Positions 1 to 11,666 of a stretch of 64,000 nt of DNA are shown here, in pieces. A model generated the notes under the pieces. It made no database searches and had not been told where the DNA came from. It saw only the letters and a program-made list of their open reading frames with translations. Origin of the DNA: Rana temporaria. Taxonomy: Eukaryota > Chordata > Amphibia > Anura > Ranidae. Both the position numbers and the translations under genes were made by a program. The stretch is taken from the NCBI RefSeq assembly GCF_905171775.1, contig NC_053492.1:279392938-279456937 (forward strand), given 5' to 3'. Every line of letters starts with the position of its first letter. Position 1 is the stretch's first letter.

Positions 1-234
1 GTGGGCCATAGACAAGTATACACCCCACTGGAGGGGGAGCTATTAAGTCAGAGAAATACGTAAGAGTGAATCCAGGTGGATATATGAAATGAGGTCATTG
101 GCGCCCAATGGTCTAAACATAGATTTTGATTTAAACTGCTTCATATCGGATTATTAAACATGGGTGTTTTATTGTTTTCTATCTGGTTTTATTATGTTTT
201 TACCCCTTTTTTATTATCTATGGTGGTTTTTTAT

Positions 235-388
235 TGGTGGTTTCCCATTTGTGGGAAAAAGACACCAATTTTGTTTAAGAGCCACATTGCACGACTGCGC
301 ATTTGTCAGTTAAAGCTACGCACTGGTGAATCGCAAAAAGGGGCAAGATCCTTAACCTGCATATTGGTCCGGGTCTTAAGTGGTTAAA
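235..388. mobile_element. Fragment of the CCACTTAA-family transposon
   Basis: It matches the terminal part of 20608-21391, including the block GAATCGC and the end CTTAAGTGGTTAAAG. The rest of the element is absent. Confidence 0.7.
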
Positions 389-439
389 GAATTTAAAAAA
401 AGTTAGAGGAAGTCAAGCTGAAAAATCTAAATACAACCT

Positions 440-860
440 GAAAGATAAAGGCATAATGAGCTAGTATGCATAGTATACTAGCTCAGTATGAATTACTTAC
501 CTGGGATCTAAGCCCTTACAGCGGTCCTCGTTCCCCCTCCTCTGCCATGTCTTCCTGCAGTGACTTCCGGTTATCGCGGCTCGGCGCTCTTATTGGCCTG
601 AGCCGCAATGACGTCACTCCCGCGCATTCACAGGGAGCCACTATTAACAGCATGATCGCCGTTGGTAGCGGCTAGCTCAGTGCGCCTGTGTGCTGTTGTC
701 TACAGCGCATACGCCATAGGCATCGGTGCCTGTCTATTGCAAACATCTCCTAAACCGTGAAGGTTTAGGAGATTTCTTGTACCTACAGGTAAGCCTTAAT
801 CTAGGCATACCTGTAGGTAAGTGGTCTGTAAGGGTTTACAACCACTTTAAGTTGGCCCAA
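440..860. repeat. Probable MITE-like repeat
   Basis: It contains a perfect hairpin at 746-774 (ATCTCCTAAACC and its inverse), the inverted words TACCTACAGGTA, and a CpG-rich part with TGACGTCA. It ends near ACAACCACTTTAAG, like several frog MITEs. Confidence 0.4.
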
Positions 861-1099
861 ATTTTTTTTGTATAATGTAACCAATTTTACTCATGATCTT
901 TTTATTATAGCAAAACAATTTGCTTTTTTCATTCTGGCCAGAATCCTGCAGCTCTAGCACAAGCTGAACTGGACACACAAGTGAATGAGTCAGAGAATTG
1001 GTTTATCTCTTATCAGATGGCTATATTGAAAGTTTAATTTAGACAAAGGGTGCCTGAAGGCAGACTGCTCCTGCTGTGCTGCCTAGGTAAGCCCTAGAG

Positions 1100-1256
1100 C
1101 AGGGATATGCAATTAGCAGACCTCCAGCTGTTGCAAAACTACAAGCCCCATCATGCCTCTGCCTGTGGGTGTCATGCTTGTGGCTGTCAGTCTTGCTATG
1201 CCTCATGGGACTTGTAGTTCTGCAACAGCTGGAGGTCCGCTAATTGCTTATCCCTG
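1100..1256. mobile_element. hAT MITE
   Basis: Terminal inverted repeats begin CAGGGATA and end TATCCCTG, and the body is largely palindromic. The 8-bp duplication CCCTAGAG flanks it at 1092-1099 and 1257-1264. Confidence 0.88.
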
Positions 1257-1264
1257 CCCTAGAG

Positions 1265-3037
1265 CATTGGGAATCGATGGTCTTAAAAGTTCCAGATATT
1301 TTTTTCTAATGCTCCTGCCATTGTTTCTACTTAACATTTGGATACAGTCAATAAAATTTCCTTGTTTAAATCATGCCTGATCTCGGAAGCAGGCAAGGTC
1401 CATTGCGGTTGTGGGCATCTGGAGCCGCTAGTCCTTATTTCCGGGATTTCGGTGCAGCTGGCTAGCCAGCATGAACCCCATGATCTTGCTTCTGTGCAGT
1501 AATGCCACTGCGCGGCACTGATTACATTAATTGGCAATTCCCATGGACTTCTGGGATAGATGACACTGATATCCCACGAGTCCATGTGACATAATCGCCT
1601 AGACGGCCGGACCAGGAAAGCTGCAAGAAGAAAACAAAAAATATTAATAAAAAAATAAAATTGCCCATTATACAATAGCATTGCAGATGGTAATGGGAAT
1701 GCTTGGAAATTAAAAGCATGGGTGGAACTCAGTTAAATGTTGATTATTAAAAATAAGTGTGTGTGTGTGTATATGTACAAAACCGCATCAGCTTCCAGAT
1801 ATAAAACCTGTTTGTTACATTTTGAAAAATATGTAAATATTGTCCAGATCCATTGTAGAATGAACAGTGTCCATATCCACTACATTTAACAATCTCTGAA
1901 TGAGGGAAAGTCAAATGACAGAATTCTCTCCACCATTCAGAGATCGTGCTACATGCAGTGGTTGTAATAAAATGTTCTCCATGGAGGTGAAGTGGGTGGG
2001 TCCCCATCAGATTTTTCTGCTGAATTCAGCCCATAAACCCAAAGTTGTGAACAATTGCAGAGCCAGTGCACTTCCGTAAGTTTAGAGTTAAGACTGGCAT
2101 CCCTGCGTTGAATATTTCTACAGGATCCAGCTGCCTGAATGATGTGGAACATATTCATTACAGGTAGATTAGACCACAAAACAAATTTTTTAGGTAAACT
2201 TCAGCTTCAAATTGCCTTTATACAGTATATCATTTTTTCCATAGTATGGTGTAATCCCCCTTTTAATTACAAACAATATTACAGATACAATTCTGTACAG
2301 CTCAAAAATTCTCATGTAGTAATAAAACTGTATCAGTGTCTTTTAGTTAATGCAATTGCTGTTCAATCATTGTTTGGCAAGATAAATCGGAGCATTAAGA
2401 TTGTGGCATTCGGGATGCAGCCTGGTCCATCTAATTAATTTTAGATAGGAAAACTACCATGCCTTATCTACTGAAAACACATTGAAACTCTATGCCATAC
2501 ATGAGAAGCCTTTAAGGCATCAATACATTTCTGTGTTCTAAAGAATACCAATATATTCATATAATATGTAACAGCAGGGTGAGCAGTATCCAGTGAAGTT
2601 GCGCCATATGTAGTGAGTGTGCGCGGACTTCCACTTTGAAAGTATGTTTTCATGCCAAATGTTTTATATTGTGATGCGAGAAATACAATTTATGAATTGC
2701 TATTGCCAATATTCCTACGTTTGCAGAACTTATTCTAGATTAGATGTCTCTGCATGCAAATATTCAGGCAGATATAAAAAATGGTGAATGAGGTATTCTC
2801 ATAATTGTCATCGCTCCTACCCTTGATATGATCATTATTACGTTAATAGTCTGTGATAAAGAAAAAGCATTCTTGCTTGCTGCGATCATTTAGATATTGC
2901 CACTTCAGTTGTGAGCAACATATTAACCCTTAATGGATAAATGTTCCAAGAAACTGTTTAATGGTAGGTATAATCAGTGCAGAGTATGTCTATTTTCTAT
3001 AGTAGAAGTAAATCCTTTCATTGGTTTGTTTTGGTGC
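1265..3037. other. No gene seen
   Basis: AT-rich sequence with a short (TG)n run at ~1757 and only short, unsupported open frames. Confidence 0.5.
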
Positions 3038-3465
3038 TTAAAAGGATGGTTCACCTTTAGAAAAAACTGCCTATATATGTAAAGGATGTTTGTAGATTAA
3101 AACAAGCTGTGTAGCTCTGACTAAAAATCAATACCCTTGCTATAGGTGTAGGCCATTTACCTACCTTATGAAGCCTGACTGGAATACTCCCAGGATGTTG
3201 CTAAGCGAGGCCTAGTCATCACTGATGATCTGAGCTCAGCACTTGAGAACTGTCTCTTGCGATGGTGGAGGTGAGCAGTGATGACCAGGCTTCACTTGGC
3301 AACGTCCTGGAAGTATTCTAGTCATGCTTCATAAAGTATGTAAATGGCCTACACCTATAGGAAGGGCATTCAACTTTAGTCAGAGCGGCACAGTTTGTTT
3401 GTTTTTATCTACATATGCCACTTATCTGCATACAGTTTTGTGGTAAAAATTAACTAGGCCTTTAA
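3038..3465. mobile_element. Foldback MITE
   Basis: Arms of about 190 bases (GCTATAGGTGTAGGCCATTT and its inverse) meet near 3250. TTAA-type ends are TTAAAAGGATGGTTCACC and AACTAGGCCTTTAA. Confidence 0.8.
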
Positions 3466-3929
3466 AGAATACCACTAGTCATGCAAAACATACTATGTTA
3501 CAATCTCCATGGGATGGCAATAGTCTCTGGGTGTTTTAAACCCACTCAGATTTTAGTGCCCTGGAACCCCAAAAAGCTAAAATGTTCTAATAGACAAATT
3601 GTAATCAGTGTCTATAGTTGACAGATAAGCCATCTCCCCTCCTTTCCATCAGGTGTTACTATTGATCAGTGAGGTTAACCATCACTGATATGACTTAAGA
3701 GTGAGGGCATGGAAGGGATAGCTCCAGCTCTCATGTAGAATAGAGCTAAACATGTGTATATGATATCAATATGGTCAGATGTCCTTGCATATAAAAAAAA
3801 CATGCAATATAATTCAGCAGGAAATGTGCTCAACATTTAGACCCCTTTCACACTGGTGCGGTGCGAGCGTTGGTGGTAAAGCTACGCTAGTTTTAGTGGC
3901 CATTTGCTGCTGTTATAGTGACACTGCTG

Positions 3930-5395
3930 CTTGTAGGACTTTTTGCAAGATTGCTTTTTACAAGGTGTTTTGGCGGGGGACCCAAAAGCACCCTTGCCAT
4001 GTTGAAATCATGGGGCCTGGTATGGTTCAGCCTGTCCTCCAGGCTGCATACTCGGGTAAAGGTTTGGTATGGATTTTGGGTGGGACCCCACGCAATTTTT
4101 TTTAAATTTTGCCATGTACTTCCCCTTAAAAATCCATACCAGACCCAAAGGGTGTGGTATGGACTGGGAACCCAGTTTTTTTTTTTTTCTTATTTTTTTT
4201 TTTAATCTATATTACAGGGAGTCAGCAAAACCTTACAGCCGCAAGCAATTTTAACCACTTAACCCCCGGACCATTTTGTTAAATGCCCAGGCCAAGTTTT
4301 GCGATTTGGCACTGCGTCGCTTTAACAGACAATTGCGCGGTCGTGCGACGTGGCTCCCAAACAAAATTGGCATCCTTTTTTCCCCACAAATAGAGCTTTC
4401 TTTTGGTGGTATTTGATCACCTCTGCGGTTTTAATTTTTTGCGCTATAAACAAAAATAGAGCGACAATTTTAGAAAAAATTCAATATTTTTTACTTTTTG
4501 CTATAATAAATATCCCCCAAAAACATATATACATTTTTATTTTTTCCTCAGTTTAGGCCGATACGTATTCTTCTACCTATTTTTGGTAAAAAAAATCGTA
4601 ATTGTTTATCGATTGGTTGGCGCAAAATTTATAGCGTTTACAAAATAGGGGATATTTTTATTGCATTTTTATAAATTATTTTTTTACTACTAATGGCGGC
4701 GATCAGCGATTTTTTTCGTGACTGCGAAATTATGGCGGACACTTCGGACAATTTTGACATTTTTGGGACCATTGTAATTTTCACAGCAAAAAATGCATTT
4801 GAAATGCATTGTTTATTGTGAAAATGACCGTTGCAGTTTGGGAGTTAACCACAGGGGGCGCTGTAGGAGTTGGGGTTCACCTAGTGTGTGTTTACAACTG
4901 TAGGGGGGTGTGGCTGTAGGACTGACGTAATCGATCGAGTCTCCCTATAAAAGGGATCACTCGATCGATGCAGCCACCACAGTAAAGCACGGGAAAGCCT
5001 TGTTTACATACGGCTCTCCCCGTTCTTCAGCTCCGGGGAGCGATCGCGACGGAGCGGCTATAAACGAATAGCCGCGCCGTCGTCCAGGATCGCTCCCCGA
5101 GGTAAGCCGCACGCAGCGGAGGGGGTCTTGATCGGACCCCCGACCCGCTAGAAGGCAGGGACATATATATACACGCCCATCTGCCTGTACGTGCCATTCT
5201 GTGGACGTAAATAGGCGTGCGGCGTTAAGTGGTTAAATGACTCTATTGCAATAACTTGCATATACGCCTTTAAAATGAGCACTTTTGATTTTTCATGTTC
5301 GTGTCACATAGACTTTTTAATAGGGCTCACACACATTTTTTGTCTGTTTGCATGTTCTGGTGCAAACTGAACCAGGGGTGTTCGGCCCATCCCTA
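3930..5395. mobile_element. Decayed hAT-related element split by a ~1 kb transposon
   Basis: The 5237-5395 part matches the right arm of 45343-48435 and ends in GGCCCATCCCTA. The ~3960-4170 part contains the same GC-rich segment (GGTCTGGTATG type) as ~45760-45880. The left end is not clear. The element at 4251-5236 sits between the two parts. Confidence 0.55.
4251..5236. mobile_element. ~1 kb non-autonomous DNA transposon (CCACTTAA family), full length
   Basis: The termini are inverted: TTAACCACTTAA at the left and TTAAGTGGTTAA at the right. The left half is AT-rich; the right half is GC-rich with a palindrome around CGATCGCG. Related copies occur at 20608-21391, 25649-26558, 63308-64000 and as a fragment at 235-388. 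Confidence 0.82.
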
Positions 5396-6227
5396 GTAAT
5401 GTTGTAGTACCTTTTATTGAAAACACCTAAACTCAATAGTTTGAAGGGGGAACCATAAAGTTCTGGTACTTTAAGCAATCTTCCTTTTCTTATACAGTAA
5501 ATGCATTTTAGACATGTTAACATTATGTTGATCAAGAACAATAACCATAATTGGTGTTTAAGGCAACCTAGTATATTCCATTGTATCTGTTTTTACAACC
5601 AAGTTAAGCCATGCTGACACGTGCAGTGAAGCTACAGATTAATTTGCCCCCAGGATAGCGAAAAGGGCTTTTTTCCAGCTGTGCTATAAGCTTCAAAGAG
5701 TTTGACTGTACATGGACTGCAATACCGCCCCCACAGGCCAAGTACAATTGGTCCAAAGGCAAATGGGTTGGCAATGGGCGAAGTCTGAATGGTGTCTGGT
5801 TTTGTAAAAAGGGTTTGCAACTCAAAGCTCAGCCTCCGTTCCATTGAAGACCTATGCTGAAGCCACATGGATCTCTCTGAAGGCCTCATGGAAGCCTGGT
5901 GACCAGTTTTGGCCTAAGACATGTGGCAGAGGCCTAGCTTCTCTTTAACATCTGAGCACAGCCATTGAGGGTTACAGAGAGGAGTGTTAAATATCTTTCA
6001 TTATTAACCGTATTGTTATAGGCTGTATAGATATGTTAGAATGTGATATTCTTACTTTGAAGGAAATCTAATGTGTGTACCTAGCAACTGTGTCAGTCTT
6101 TATAACTAACATTATAGCCTTAAGCCTAATACACTCTGGTCATATATAAGCTAATTACAGGGACATACAAATACAATGAATACATAGATGCAATAGTTAT
6201 ATATTATAGGTTACAATAGTAGGGATA
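5396..6227. other. No gene seen
   Basis: Nothing recognised apart from chance minus-strand frames at 5604-5889. Confidence 0.5.
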
Positions 6228-7131
6228 TACAGTACAGACCAAAAGTTTGGACACGCCTTCTCATTCAAAGAGTTCTTTATTTTCATGACTATGAAAATTG
6301 TAGATTCACACTGAAGGCATCAAAACTATGAATTAACACATGTGGAATTATACATAACAAAAAAGTGTGAAACTGAAAATATTTCATATTCTAGGTTCTT
6401 CAAAGTAGCCACCTTTTTGCTTTGATTACTGCTTTGCACACTCTTGGCATTCTCTTGATAAGCTTCAAGAGGTAGTCACCTGGCGCAGCACCCCATCACT
6501 CTACTTCTTGGTCAAATAGCCCTTACACAGCCTGGAGGTGTGTATGGGGTCATTGTCCTGATGGATGGAATAGCATGCCACTGCAAGATGCTGTGGTAGC
6601 CATGCTGGTTCAGTATGCCTTCAATTTTGAATAAATCCCCAACAGTGTCACCAGCAAAGCACCCCCACACCTCCCATGCTTCACGGTGGGAACCAGGCAT
6701 GTAGAGTCCATCCGTTCACCTTTTCTGTGTCACACAAAGACACGGGGTTTGGAACCAAAGATCTCAAGTTTGGACTCATCAGACCAAAGCAGATTTCCAC
6801 TGGTCTAATGTCCATTCCTTGTGTTCTTTAGCCCAAACAAGTCTCTTCTGCTTGTTTTTCTTTAGCAGTGGTTTCCTAGCAGATATTCTACCATGAAGGC
6901 TTGATTCACAGTCTCCTCTTAACAGTTCTAGAGATGTGTCTGCTGCAAAAGGTGGCTACTTTGAAGAACCTAGAAGAATATAAAATCTATTTTCAGTTGT
7001 TACACTTTTTTATGTATAATTCCACATGTGTTAATTCATAGTTTTGATGCCTTCAGTGTGAATCTACAATGTTCATAGTCATGAAAATAAAGAAAACTCT
7101 TTGAGGTGTGTCCAAACTTTTGGTCTGTATA
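6228..7131 (-). mobile_element. Tc1/mariner element, dead
   Basis: Inverted ends TACAGACCAAAAGTTTGG and CCAAACTTTTGGTCTGTA bound a ~900-bp element. On the minus strand at 6512-6700 a short frame keeps the Tc1 transposase motif VWGCFAGDTVGDLF and NQHGYHSILQ. The region between this frame and the right end is partly deleted, and the DDE catalytic frame is not intact. Confidence 0.85.
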
Positions 7132-7149
7132 TAAGTAACTTTTTTTTCT

Positions 7150-7440
7150 TAAAATAATGTTATACTTACCTGCTCTGTGCAATGGTATCGCACAGAGCAG
7201 CCTCAAACCTCCTCTTCTGAGGCCCCCCGCTGCCACCTCAGGCTTCCTGTCATCTGGAGGTGCCACTATAGGAAGACACTTCCTATGGTGACACACATGC
7301 AGGCTTGCTCCTGAGCCAGGCTCTGTGTGTCCAATGCTGCTTGGCCCGGCCCCCCCCCACTGGATTGGATTGACAGAGACAGGAGCCAATGCCCCCTACT
7401 GCTCTCAGCCAAGCTTGTGATGGAGTGGAGAGAAAAGTCC
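7150..7440 (+). repeat. Interspersed repeat, TACCTGCTCTGTGCA family, copy 1
   Basis: It opens GTTATACTTACCTGCTCTGT followed by the hairpin GCTCTGTGCA...GCACAGAGCAGC, then a CT-rich body. Copies 13846-14245, 27815-28000 and 54570-55018 are in the same orientation. Confidence 0.6.
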
Positions 7441-9606
7441 TGCAGACTGGATCGGTATATGGCTCAGCTAAGTATTTAAATATAAGAGGGTCAAACAGGC
7501 ATTAAAACGGCATTTGTGTGTGTGTGTGTGTGTGTGTGTTTTCTTTCTACTTTGAATAGATCCATTAAAGTAAAAAACCTTATGACTTTAGAACCATTTT
7601 TAAGTTATTGTAAAATCTAATTTTCTCCTATCACCTTCCAAGACGGCACACCTGAGAGATTAGGGCTCCTCCCCACAGGAAACAATCAATAGACGGCTTG
7701 TTATAAGTCCCCACCCTTCCCCTTGATCCCCAGTATTGGGAGGGCGAGCCATCGCTGTGATGCAAATACACCGCCATTAAGCTGCTCTCCACTTCCGTGT
7801 TTTTCCTAGGAGGAAGCACTGAGCTCCAAGCCTCTTTCTGAACACGACCACATCACAGGAAGTGGGCGGCGCCGCAGACACAGTGCAACCCGGCAGTGTT
7901 AGGACGCCGGGAGACGTGGTGTGGAAGTGGTTGGCTTGCTGTACCAGCCCCTCCAGTGGTACCAGCAGCCCAGGACCCAGCCAACCTCCTCATGAAACAA
8001 GAGGACAGGAAGACAAATGTGACTGCAGGCAGATCCAGGTCAGATCGGTAAGTACAAACCCCCCTTTGAAAGGGAGGACGAAAGGGATTGAGGTCCTGGC
8101 TTTCAGGGGTCTGAGATCCCGGAGCCAGCCAGAACAGGAACTGGATTTCACTTCTCACCTTACCCTTTCCCCTCCCCAGTCCAAACTTGCAGTCTTAATG
8201 GAAGACAGAGTAATGTTATTCATATGTGTTGTATCTCTTGTCGTACAGAATCCCCCCAGCGGAACCCAGGCGGCCCCAGATAAACAACCTCCTGCCGCTA
8301 CAGGGTATATCTCCTCTAAAAATAATAAAAATGTGGGTATTGGAAGGATAAACTCCCACTCAAAGCCATTTTTCTAAAAATGCATTAATAATTTAGCAGG
8401 GAAGAGGGCTTCTGCAATGATGAGAAGATGTCACATCTATGCAGACGGAAATGCCGGCAACAGTCAAAGCTTTCTGTGAAGCCGCCAGGCAGTCATTAAC
8501 CCAAGGTCCTGACATAGAGGAGCTTATCTCTAGAGAAGGCACATCCTCCCAAAAAAGCCTCTTCTGAATGGGACCTAGTGCCCTTCCCCCACCCTAACAA
8601 TCGCTCCCTCTAGCCCAGGTAGAGGAAGAAAAGTAGGACGGGGAGGATATGGAAATCCAGGCCAGAACACGGCTCATAGGGGGAGTTGGATCTAGACCTG
8701 TTAAACCAGATTCAGGAGGATGCATGGTTAGGGAGACACCCCTTCACCCTAGAGGATCTGGATGGACTCCTGCAGGCAATATAGGCCACTGAAGAGATTA
8801 CAGAAGCCCCTAGAATAACTTCATATAGGGGGCTGAGCAAGGCTCAATCCAGGGTGTTTTCCACTCCATCAATCCCTAAAGGGTCAGGGCCTGCTGCTAT
8901 GAATATGACAGGTAGCTTACGATGGTGCATTTAGAGGTTTTTACCCCTCAAAGACTGCCTTCTAAACTTTTACCCATAGGGTGGGGCACTCTAGTGAACA
9001 TATTATCCTTGAGGGGGTTGCTTATTGGGTGCAACATCTCCACAAGCTCCAACCTATTTCTTCCTTGCACTGCTGCTATATCTATCAGTGTGTACGAGTT
9101 AATCAAAACCTTGTGGCTTGGGCTACAAACCACCTGTGGGCTGTATGAGAAGCATACAATGCTATCCTGCAACCCTTAATTGAGGGGTTCCTGGTTTCAA
9201 ACTTCTATGCTAAAGCTATGTAAACTAGCCTGTATTTAGTGTGTAGCCCTACAGGTGTCTGATTGCCTCCAGGCTAAGATTGTGATCACCTCTTCCTGAG
9301 AGACTTAAATGATCTTTGGGTCTGTGCTCGTTAAGACCTTAGATGCTTGGGAGGCTTGGACTCGCTCCCACCTGTGTGTGCCAGTTAAGTAGTAGAATAG
9401 CAGCTACCACTCCTGTGGTATAGTCGCACACCTCAGACTTCCATTATTTGGAACTACCATGTTCCTTCATTGAAGGATTGCTATCTGGAGTTCAGGCTAT
9501 GCCTAGGATAGATTGTTGGTCTGACCACACATCAGAAATGCACAACATTGGAAGTTTGTTTTGTGTCTTTTCTGTTAAACTGTATAACTATCTTATGGCT
9601 CATTAG

Positions 9607-10608
9607 TGTAGCGCCCCCTTACTTTCAGTATGGGCACTACGCTAAAGTTAGTGGGGAATGGGAAAGTTACTTTGCTCCCATTCACAATTTATTTAAATTG
9701 TGACTTCTGTTATTCCAGAGAAGTCCGTGGGTCAGTCTGTGCTCCAGGGATGCGTTACCATCCCTGGCCAGCAGTTGGCACCAGTGGGGTTCTGGCAGAG
9801 TGAGTTTTCCTCAGCAGCCAATTAGAGGACTTTTTCCCTCCCAAGGCATGCTGGGGAGGAGTGTATCTGTGACAGGTGTCATGTGTTCTAAAAAATCTTT
9901 GCCGTGTCCCGTTCCAGGTGCGGCATCCACCTTCAGGGTGCACGCATTCATGGACCCCGCCGGCGTGGCCCACCTGGCCAAAATTGGAGGCTACATAAAC
10001 CCTCATCCGGAGGTAAAAGGGGACCCCAGTGACTTACTGGGTTCTAGGTTCTATTGAGAGGATTCCAGGCTGGATACCGACCCAATCAGGGATCTGGTGA
10101 CTGGAATGCTGACAGGTACGCTTTGTTGTCACCCGGTGACTTATGATAAAAATCCACTGGGAGGATTCGCTCGGTCCATCCATTTAGCTCACTTAAAGTA
10201 ATTGGCCTGTGGCAGAGGCCCTAGAGCCAGGTCTGTGAGAGAGATCTGTTCCTCCCAGCAAATCCGAAGTGACACTTCGGCTGCCAGGCTTGTGAGAGGG
10301 GTCTGTCTGGGGCACTTTAGCCACTCCAGCTAAGAGTGGCGACGAGTTATAACTTGGTACTCTATTGAGCAAGGGCTGCTCAACTAATATCCAGGCCTGA
10401 TACTGCAAGGTTCTAATTTTTCTTCATCAACCTGCTCTTCCCACTTATTGATGTTGGCCTGGAAATAAAGCTTTGGAAAACCCTTTATTCACTGTCTGGA
10501 CATTCGCTCACTGTTTTGGCTCACTGCTCTCACCCCTAGACACACTTCAAGGTAACTTAATACGCCTATCCCAAAACAATCAGCGGCTCCTTCGGGGGTA
10601 GCGCTACA
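9607..10608 (+). mobile_element. Solo LTR (type A)
   Basis: This ~1.0-kb unit has TGTAGCGC/GCGCTACA ends and an AATAAAG signal at ~10464. It aligns with 36743-37798. It is inserted in the ~65-bp tandem repeat. The flanking tetranucleotides TTAG and CTAG are an imperfect duplication. Confidence 0.8.
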
Positions 10609-11230
10609 CTAGAAATGCATAATTTTGATTATGACTGTACAAGTTTGCTGATCAGAAACGCACAGCATTGTATTATTGGTAGTGATATTTCTATGGGTTA
10701 CGTGACTGTACACAGTTGCTTTTCAGAAACGTGCAGTATTGAGTTTTTTGCTAGTGACAATTCTGTTGGTCATATAACTGTACAAGTTTGCTAATCAAAA
10801 ACGCACAACATTGTATTACTGGCAGTGACACTTCTGTGGGTTCTGTGACGGTACATTGTTGCTGTTCAGAAATTCACATCATTGAGTTTTTGCTAGTGAC
10901 ATTTCTGCCGGTTATATGACTGTGTAGTGTTGCTAATCAGAAATACACAATGCTAAATTATTGTTGGTGACATTTCTGTTTTATGTCTATACCCTGTTTA
11001 TCAGAAGGGTGTTTGTTCCACTCACTGCCGGTTATGACTGCACGTGGTCTAGCCCCAGCAAATACACAACTGAGGTCGCATGTCTTTTCTGTGGTCATAC
11101 TGGCTATGCGACTGCATTTTCGTCATCGGTAATGCTCAATATGTGTTAGTATAATTTCTGTTGGTTATATGACCATACTACGTTTGGTCAGGAATATACA
11201 ACACTGAAGTCTTGTCTTGAATCAATTACC

Positions 11231-11666
11231 TTAGGCCCCTTTCAGACTGGGGCGGGAGCTGCGGTGGCGGTATAACGCCGCTAAAAATAGCGGCGCTATA
11301 CCGCCGGAATTGCCGCGGGTATCAGCCGCTAGCGGTGCGGTATTAACCCCCGCTAGCGGCCGATAAAGAGTTAATATCGCCCGCAATGCGCCTCTATAGA
11401 GGCGCATTGCGGGCGGTATTGCCGCGGTTCCCATTGTTTTCAATGGGAAGGAGCGGTGAAGGAGCGGTATACATGCCGCTCCTCTCACCGCTCCAAAGAT
11501 GCTGCTGACAGGAGATTTTTTTGTCTCCCGCCAGCGCATCGCCTCAGTGTGAAAGCCCTCGGGCTTTCACATTGAGTCTGCAGTGCAGGAGTTTTTCAGG
11601 CGGGATAGCAGCGCTATTTTTAGCGCTTTACCGCCTGAAAAACTCCTCAATGTGAAAGGGGCCTTA
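11231..11666. mobile_element. Harbinger-type MITE, copy 1
   Basis: TTA duplications flank inverted ends GGCCCCTTTCA and TGAAAGGGGCC. The body has several GC-rich hairpins (AGCGGCGCTATACCGCC type). It interrupts the ~65-bp tandem repeat. Confidence 0.85.

Noticed and set aside
7862..8377. 171-codon plus-strand open frame
   Set aside because: Low-complexity proline/serine content in a probable retroelement leader, with no recognised domain.
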